A stretch of 60,000 bases of DNA, taken from assembly GCF_000003815.2 (NCBI RefSeq), contig NC_049983.1, forward strand, positions 536,524-596,523, written 5' to 3'. The DNA comes from Branchiostoma floridae. Taxonomy: Eukaryota; Chordata; Leptocardii; Amphioxiformes; Branchiostomatidae. Positions 57,601 through 60,000 of the stretch are shown here, piece after piece; within the stretch, counting starts at the first letter, position 1, and each line of letters begins with the position of its first letter. The notes below the pieces were generated by a model. It did no database searches. It was not told the DNA's origin and worked only from the letters and a program-made list of their open reading frames with translations. A program made the translations under genes and the position numbers.

Positions 57601-60000
57601 ATGACGAATTATCCACAATATCTCTCGAGTTATCTTGCAGAGTCGTCGGGAGCCGTAAGGTGGCCCATTTTCAAACACGACATTTATTTCACGAACACTT
57701 CACCACATTTGCCTGCAGTTATGCGGATACAAACATAAAGTATTTGCACATGTACAGTGAATTGAATTTGTTTTACAATGCTGTTACCAAACGTAAAGGA
57801 GTGTAATATATACTTAACCTTAACAGTATTGAATTAACAGTAATTATGAGGTGACAATTTTTGTCTGTGCAATACAATTGCAGTTCCAAACGCTTGTAAA
57901 AATTTGTATAATATGTCACTGCACTTGTGTAATTACTTAACCTTGTGACTGCATCTGTAACGACATGTATTGCTGCAGTACAGTCAGAATTGTCCTAAGG
58001 GAGATGGCAGACGATAACTGAAACTTCGGCAATAGTTGTGTAAAAATAGAATATTCATTCAGTCACGTACCAACCTAATGAAACTATTCTTGAAAATATC
58101 ATGGCCTGTTTACTAACTAGTAACGAAGAATGTTCGCACCTCCCAACCATTCACTGGAGACGATGACGACAAAGGCCCCGAAAAAGCCATTGAAGGAGAC
58201 CGTCACTGTTGCTGTGCCCGTGCTCTGTGAGTCTGGGTGACATAGAGGAAAACACATTGACATCATCGGCAGTTTTATTGGACGCAATTCACAATGTATC
58301 CATGACAAATTTTCCTATAGTTGCATTTTTCAAAACACATTTTACCTGTGTATGGGATCCTCTGTTCAACGGCAGCACCCGGATCTCCCTTGATCGCCAC
58401 AAGTGTCCACGGTTCCCTGAAAAAATATTTAGTTCGTCTTGCTAGGCTAACGTGGCATTTCCAAACCGGGGCCCGGCCGGGCTGTTTGTGGAAACGAAAA
58501 AGAGAAATGACTTTATACGTAAATATGTTCACAAAATGCCAATATTCTCTTTTACGTCTTGTGTGGTTTGTTGTTATTTATGTTCGTTCCCGAAAACTGC
58601 CCGACCGGGCGCTGGTTTAAAAAAAATTGACATAGGCCTTAACAAGAGACGCAGATGAATCGTACTCTCCAAGCAGAGGCTGAGTCGCGTACATATACAA
58701 GTGGTCGGAAAAAATACACTAGCGCAGCTCTTACCTCTACCTCAAAACGCATTTGTTGCGCCAGTGTAATTTCTCCGACTACTACTTTATCTACGCGATT
58801 CAACCTCTGCTTGGAGAGTAGATAAATCGGTCCTCTTTAAGTACATTCAATATCAACAAGCGTTACGTAATGTGACAGGTCGTAAGATGCCAACTATATC
58901 TTGCACATCGCTATCTAAAAGTCTTGCAATAGCATGAGAACACCTATTCTAAATGATAAGAGTCTACGAAAGAATTTGAAGGCAGATTGATCACCTCCAT
59001 TTCAACGAATCCACCTCCACACTACCAAGCTCCCTGAGCTTCTCCTTTGCGGAGTCCTCCAGGTTACCTACTGCTTCGTCCATTACCGCGAGCGCCACGA
59101 TTCGTCCGGCCGGAATCTGGTCGAGGAAGGTCGCCAAACTTCGGCTGTGGTCCTCGCTACTCCAGGTGTCGAAGTTTGCCGAATCCACCACAGCCGCCGA
59201 GATTTCGTCAATGACGCGAACGTTGATGCCACGCTGCCATCCGTCGACGGCAGAGTCCCAAGAATACGCACCCTGCTCACAAAATACATCTTTCATATAA
59301 TACTTTCCCAAGTGCGGGACCCGTATACAAAGAACGACAAAGATAAACTTGAGAGGGTACAGAATCAAGCTCCAAGATTCTGCACAAATAGATACCTCAG
59401 TGTTACCAAAATGAGACCACACCAGCGGTGCATGACACTTGAAGACAGAAGGAAAATGTCAAGACTTTGCATGATGATTTTTCCAAAACTATCTTTGAGT
59501 GGAATTGTTATCACCAAGCACAGTAGGGGCATCTTCGGTAGCTTTAAAGAACAATTGTATAACACCGAAGGGCGGTTATACCAGCTATATAGATACAGAT
59601 ACAGAACATGTTTGACGCACCCATAAGTCATCTCCTTTGAAAAGCTATTCAACTGATAGGCTTTGAGATTGTGGATCGGATTTAGAAAGCCTATAGCTAG
59701 GAGGGGGATAAAAAGGAATGAAAGAAGGGGGATAGACGGATAAATACTATTCGATACACAGATTGAAGGTCTTACCTTAGGAAGTCCTCCTTGTGGCACT
59801 GTCTGTGTGAGCTGTGTCCACGCCACCTTGTGTTGCCCGTGGATCTCCAGAGTCCCGCCTGACGTCACCAGGAACTGCTTGGTGCTGTTGACGTTATCGT
59901 CCGAGCGACCGTACAGGGACACCGTGGCCTTCCCCTGGTACGGGCAGGTCTCACTGCCGATGTGGAACTCTCCACCATCTCCCACTGTTACATCACGGGC
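30577..60000 (-). CDS. CEMIP/KIAA1199-like gene B, partial at right edge
   Basis: Tandem copy of the gene at 8176-26457. It enters from beyond the window and is seen from within the second half of G8 to the stop. All 23 visible exons have working splice sites, and exon lengths equal those of gene A except for in-frame differences and the intact 210-base exon 11. The second FTP exon is missing; exon 6 splices straight to exon 8 in matching phase. Predicted secreted glycan-binding protein of the CEMIP family. The intron between exons 23 and 24 is about 16.9 kb, against 1.5 kb in gene A, owing to a giant inverted-repeat insertion. Exons below are numbered after gene A. Signal peptide and FTP1 exons would lie to the right of the window. 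Confidence 0.88.
31187..31296 (-). CDS. Gene B exon 26
   Basis: 110 bases, SIVLVAAADASSLNTQECLS to LDNVNVG; donor GGAG|GTTAGA. Confidence 0.9.
31745..31893 (-). CDS. Gene B exon 25
   Basis: 149 bases, IDGVQFDNHHHGHLVISVDA to TFIRHVIAP; donor CCAAA|GTATGC. Confidence 0.9.
32483..32581 (-). CDS. Gene B exon 24
   Basis: 99 bases, EPVVFDEGKTFVEVTVVSSG SQDIQHGHGSFVQ, phase 0 both ends. Its acceptor is only 16 bases from the edge of the giant inverted repeat, so the branch point and pyrimidine tract may lie inside the insertion. Confidence 0.88.
32826..33105. repeat. Palindrome array GGGCGATCGCCC, left arm
   Basis: Tandem units of about 31 bases, each with GGGCGATCGCCC or a one- or two-base variant, joined by spacers like tgtcagtacttg or tgctagtagttg. 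About eleven units, eight with the intact GGCGATCGCC core. A degenerate outlier (gggcgattgcccc) sits nearer the tip. Confidence 0.92.
33150..33780. other. Spacer in left arm without coding signal
   Basis: AT-rich, homologous to 48140-48560 in the right arm. No gene seen. Confidence 0.6.
33940..34134 (-). pseudogene. Exon-like frame in left arm (Cys-rich), unknown product
   Basis: After an acceptor-like TTTTCAG at 34135 the minus strand reads STLHGEGTCACGGACNCHTS, NKEENCDLPVGRIKDAI, then a TGA. The right arm has the same frame (47825-47980) with CGA in place of that TGA, continuing SKRAVADDVPS and a stop. I recognise no family. It may be the last exon of a gene carried by, or captured in, the element. 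Confidence 0.4.
35483..35582. other. Assembly gap (100 N)
   Basis: Falls at the inner end of the left arm, so the exact arm boundary is hidden. Confidence 1.
35583..37145. other. Core of the palindromic insertion, left of the MITE
   Basis: No gene recognised on either strand and no mirror copy found on the right side. Confidence 0.5.
37155..37322. mobile_element. MITE, CTCCAAGCAGAGG family, with 9-base target duplication
   Basis: 168 bases with inverted ends TACTCTCCAAGCAGAGGTTA; interior rich in A/T runs. Flanks aaaaatagc (37146-37154) and agaaatggc (37323-37331) match in 7 of 9 bases, pointing to a 9-base duplication as made by Mutator-like transposases. Confidence 0.75.
37800..38373 (-). 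pseudogene. Decayed two-exon gene fragment, unknown product
   Basis: Minus strand: an opening exon MAKPRLHNCTDRQWWFEVED GEVKANIAGIDYR... with donor ACAA|GTAAGT near 38222. A second block after TTTTCCAAG reads HHDQYADEYFVKVKRFLVDE, then in a second frame TADQFRDKYNMIW, then in a third FGPFSKIHPRKGKTLEITIV ending at AAG|GTGAGC. Two frame changes mark it as broken. No family recognised. Confidence 0.4.
38560..38815. repeat. Tandem 19-base repeat in fold-back arm, left
   Basis: Seven to eight units of acacttacttttctgctca, then variants gcacttactcttctgcgct. Long frames through it (TYFSAQ repeats) arise from the repeat itself. Confidence 0.92.
39336..39435. other. Assembly gap (100 N) in centre of the fold-back element
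   Basis: Centre of a near-perfect palindrome, a common place for assembly failure. Confidence 1.
39436..39470 (-). repeat. tRNA-like A box beside the gap
   Basis: Minus strand reads GTAGCGTAGTGGATAGAGCG, a good match to a tRNA 5' half with A box TAGCGTAGTGG. The rest is lost in the gap; a SINE head is more likely than a tRNA gene. Confidence 0.4.
40350..40592. repeat. Tandem 19-base repeat in fold-back arm, right
   Basis: Inverted counterpart, units tgagcagaaaagtaagtgt, with fewer complete units than the left arm. Confidence 0.92.
40616..41801. other. Core of the palindromic insertion, right of the fold-back element
   Basis: Holds one end of the CTCCAAGCAGA MITE family at 40872 and a repeat with ctggatgccgga / ctggcatccagg ends (41248-41395). 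No gene in the stretch itself. Confidence 0.5.
41802..42072 (+). CDS. Candidate first exon of an unknown secreted or membrane protein
   Basis: ATG opens MFWELLLSAWRFISRCTVIL FSLTLPSFP, a hydrophobic leader, followed by KATELDPVDKIYEKILDVTR and KIFTPGKK, ending at a strong donor AAAAAAG|GTACGT after one base of a codon. Lies inside the giant insertion, on the opposite strand to gene B. No following exon identified and no family recognised; it could be captured host sequence. Confidence 0.4.
42230..42378. mobile_element. MITE with CTCCAAGCAGATCCTACGATG end
   Basis: About 150 bases; gagatcctacgatgacataa at the left and its inverted form ttatgccatcgtaggatctg at the right. Single ends of the same family occur at 5168, 34990-35115, 43140-43190 and 45617-45690. 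Confidence 0.65.
42379..45403. other. Core of the palindromic insertion, MITE graveyard
   Basis: Repeated phrases (gtctgtgtaacgcaaactcc..., gcgattaaatcagg...) at about 43000-43145 and 43900-44000. No gene recognised. Confidence 0.5.
46074..47261. mobile_element. Harbinger-like nonautonomous element with TTA target duplication
   Basis: 1188 bases, ends AGCCTGCTTTACAA and (inverted) AGCCCCCTTTACAA. TTA stands at both sides (46071-46073, 47262-47264). The left arm of the giant repeat has the empty site tcattagcacg (minus strand, about 34532-34542). No transposase frame. A 3-base TTA duplication is typical of PIF/Harbinger. Confidence 0.75.
47825..47980 (+). pseudogene. Exon-like frame in right arm (Cys-rich), unknown product
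   Basis: Plus strand, mirror of the left-arm frame: STLHGEETRDCGGACNCHNF, NKEENCDLPVGRIKDAIRSK, RAVADDVPS, stop. Preceded by an acceptor-like TTTTCAG. No start codon in the same exon. Confidence 0.4.
48590..48865. repeat. Palindrome array GGGCGATCGCCC, right arm
   Basis: Inverted counterpart of the left array, about nine units at the same spacing, eight with the intact GGCGATCGCC core. Confidence 0.92.
49529..49751 (-). CDS. Gene B exon 23
   Basis: 223 bases, LLFLKVRANYDREGHNYCSH to NDCTGCGAP; donor CCG|GTGAGT. The next exon is 16.9 kb away across the palindromic insertion. Confidence 0.92.
49870..50831. mobile_element. piggyBac-like nonautonomous element with TTAA duplication
   Basis: Ends CCCTATTCAGACCGGGC and, inverted, the same (CCGGTCTGAATAGGG), flanked by TTAA on both sides (49866-49869 and 50832-50835). 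These are piggyBac signs. Just inside are a G run (49908-49923) and a C run (about 50798-50818). The middle is a 307-base gap. Sits between exons 22 and 23 of gene B; gene A has only a 229-base intron there. Confidence 0.8.
50373..50679. other. Assembly gap (307 N)
   Basis: Inside the piggyBac-like element. Confidence 1.
50860..50925 (+). repeat. Stem-loop core element, copy in gene B
   Basis: ccctgacgatggtgtctgat agacgtcaaaacgttgg: a GTCT/AGAC hairpin followed by AAAACG. Similar order of phrases (cacctacaccggct..., ggtgtctaatagacactgaaacg) occurs in the MITE at 56-259. The piggyBac-like element is inserted in this copy. Confidence 0.45.
51161..51340 (-). CDS. Gene B exon 22
   Basis: 180 bases, GDWVRVGFCYPPGTTFQVKY to GKLYYFEESTG; donor AGG|GTAAGA. 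The intron before exon 23 is enlarged by a piggyBac-like element. Confidence 0.92.
51554..51611. repeat. (CA)n(TA)n microsatellite
   Basis: CA dinucleotides followed by TA dinucleotides in the intron between exons 21 and 22 of gene B. Confidence 0.95.
51782..51978 (-). CDS. Gene B exon 21
   Basis: 197 bases, LFINPNHQRNKMSMYRDEYP to VYPINFD; same splice sites as gene A. Confidence 0.92.
52312..52530 (-). CDS. Gene B exon 20
   Basis: 219 bases, VQSRMFLGAAGISGFGNHNR, DGDKTNILHDLDGSLTGYP to CRGEYAS. Confidence 0.93.
52911..53091 (-). CDS. Gene B exon 19
   Basis: 181 bases, ANKMRGLDVYDGPIFADSCT to TRSKFEH; donor CAT|GTACGT. Confidence 0.92.
53591..53743 (-). CDS. Gene B exon 18
   Basis: 153 bases, EGIFPNDEGSSQQIWNSIFI to VERTWPYST; acceptor TTGTAG|TGAAGG. 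Confidence 0.92.
53979..54014 (-). CDS. Gene B exon 17 (36-base microexon)
   Basis: FVDNGVGLVMA plus split codons, identical in protein to gene A. Confidence 0.88.
54214..54345 (-). CDS. Gene B exon 16
   Basis: 132 bases, YKPHQNSDLLQPRVPAMLVG to GGDIWFDKSA; donor GCGC|GTAAGT is stronger than in gene A. Confidence 0.92.
54671..54753 (-). CDS. Gene B exon 15
   Basis: 83 bases, GMMIEAGVKTTPATASSPSE FLSKSGGR; same splice sites as gene A. Confidence 0.9.
55104..55232 (-). CDS. Gene B exon 14
   Basis: 129 bases, GVGIWYLFHHEPTGLSAG to NNRAHSNGQ. The donor is CAA|GTATTG, one base changed from the CAG|GTATTG of gene A. Confidence 0.92.
55616..55685 (-). CDS. Gene B exon 13
   Basis: 70 bases, MLTTFWISHPNNDLINNAAA; acceptor CTAG|GATG, donor CAG|GTATGT. 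Confidence 0.92.
55858..56063 (-). CDS. Gene B exon 12
   Basis: 206 bases, VQDTVGYETLGHCYFLEDGA to NPYSDC; differs from gene A mainly in TDRDVNMC. Confidence 0.93.
56461..56670 (-). CDS. Gene B exon 11, intact
   Basis: 210 bases in one frame: VLKHFKNVHLSGIEFTRMGQ, QILGRYPVHFHMTGDVDEKG, HGTNGLL. This is the reference that exposes the one-base loss in gene A. Confidence 0.94.
56835..57004 (-). CDS. Gene B exon 10
   Basis: 170 bases, EIGYMHFGEISDEVDLRGEV to FFDFDTYGGHLK; acceptor TATAG|GTGAG, donor AAG|GTAAGC. Confidence 0.93.
57193..57384 (-). CDS. Gene B exon 9
   Basis: 192 bases, one codon (Ser) longer than gene A: SARCTFSVGRHDDGYVINL, then WLPGDHIVLASTDYNMEQAE. Confidence 0.93.
58140..58232 (-). 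CDS. Gene B exon 8
   Basis: 93 bases, DSQSTGTATVTVSFNGFFG to SSEWLGG. It follows exon 6 after a 113-base intron with no room for an FTP exon. Its acceptor CACCCAG|ACTCACAGAGC resembles the acceptor of the FTP2 exon of gene A. Confidence 0.87.
58346..58416 (-). CDS. Gene B exon 6: linker
   Basis: 71 bases, EPWTLVAIKGDPGAAVEQRI PYTG. Two MITEs absent from gene A lie in the intron before it (58445-58820). Confidence 0.88.
58445..58625. mobile_element. MITE family GGGCCCGGCCGGG, copy 3
   Basis: Ends GGCATTTCCAAACCGGGGCC and a decayed inverted partner (gcccgaccgggcgctggttt). Gene A has the uninterrupted site (ttagttcgtctagttaacaa, near 20787). Confidence 0.72.
58663..58820. mobile_element. MITE, CTCCAAGCAGAGG family, second body type, 9-base target duplication
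   Basis: 158 bases with inverted ends TACTCTCCAAGCAGAGGCTG; flanks gatgaatcg (58654-58662) and gataaatcg (58821-58829) match in 8 of 9. Its interior differs from the copy at 37155. Gene A has the empty site (gtgaattggtcctctt, near 20816). Confidence 0.82.
58995..59272 (-). CDS. Gene B exon 5: first ILEI/GG domain
   Basis: 278 bases, one codon longer than in gene A (VMDEAVGNLED against VMDAVGNLGD). Same acceptor GCAG|GG and donor GGAG|GTGATC. Confidence 0.9.
59308..59625 (+). pseudogene. Reverse-transcriptase tail in gene B intron 4
   Basis: VRDPYTKNDKDKLERVQNQA, RFCTNRYLSVTKMRPHQRC, LEDRRKMSRLCMM: the same remnant as at 21470 in gene A, so it was present before the two genes separated. Confidence 0.68.
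59776..60000 (-). CDS. Gene B exon 4 (partial): G8 domain
   Basis: Cut by the window edge. Shows GDGGEFHIGSETCPYQGKA, LYGRSDDNVNSTKQFLV and LEIHGQHKVAWTQL to GGLPK, donor AAG|GTAAGA. Confidence 0.92.

Overview
This is eukaryotic DNA with intron-rich genes, and everything recognisable points to an invertebrate chordate, most likely an amphioxus (Branchiostoma); the species cannot be told. The reasons are a chordate-type Toll-like receptor with a single cysteine cluster, a tandem pair of CEMIP/KIAA1199-like genes, and a very dense load of short inverted-repeat elements and non-LTR retrotransposon tails. The organism call is inference. The sequence has three runs of N (35483-35582, 39336-39435, 50373-50679) and one single N (8083).

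All three recognised genes lie on the minus strand. (1) At 1197-5914 is a complete three-exon Toll-like receptor: signal peptide, leucine-rich repeats, transmembrane helix and TIR domain. Its exons join in phase to 990 residues. (2) At 8176-26457 is CEMIP-like gene A, 27 exons from signal peptide to stop: a fucolectin-type (FTP) domain, a G8 domain, an ILEI/GG domain, a second FTP domain, a long parallel beta-helix region and a C-terminal ILEI-like domain. The exon lengths sum to a whole reading frame only if one missing base in exon 11 is allowed for, so copy A carries a frameshift or a sequencing error. (3) From 30577 past the right edge is CEMIP-like gene B, a tandem copy of A whose 23 visible exons are all in frame. 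It lacks the second FTP exon.

The intron between exons 23 and 24 of gene B has been blown up by a 16.5-kb inverted-repeat structure (32598-49088). Its arms are about 3 kb, carry an array of GGGCGATCGCCC palindromes, and are flanked by AAAG on both sides. The matching intron of gene A has no such insertion and serves as the empty site. Inside it sits a second, smaller fold-back element (38530-40615, flanked by CCCATC), a Harbinger-like element (46074-47261), several MITEs and a few orphan exon-like pieces. Elsewhere are a piggyBac-like element (49870-50831), two copies of a 0.93-kb DNA transposon, MITE families with readable target duplications, and six 5'-truncated reverse-transcriptase tails.

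The TLR is a membrane immune sensor. The CEMIP-like proteins are predicted secreted glycan-binding proteins (hyaluronan in vertebrate relatives; fucose-type sugars for FTP domains). The genes share a strand, but nothing in the sequence shows shared regulation.
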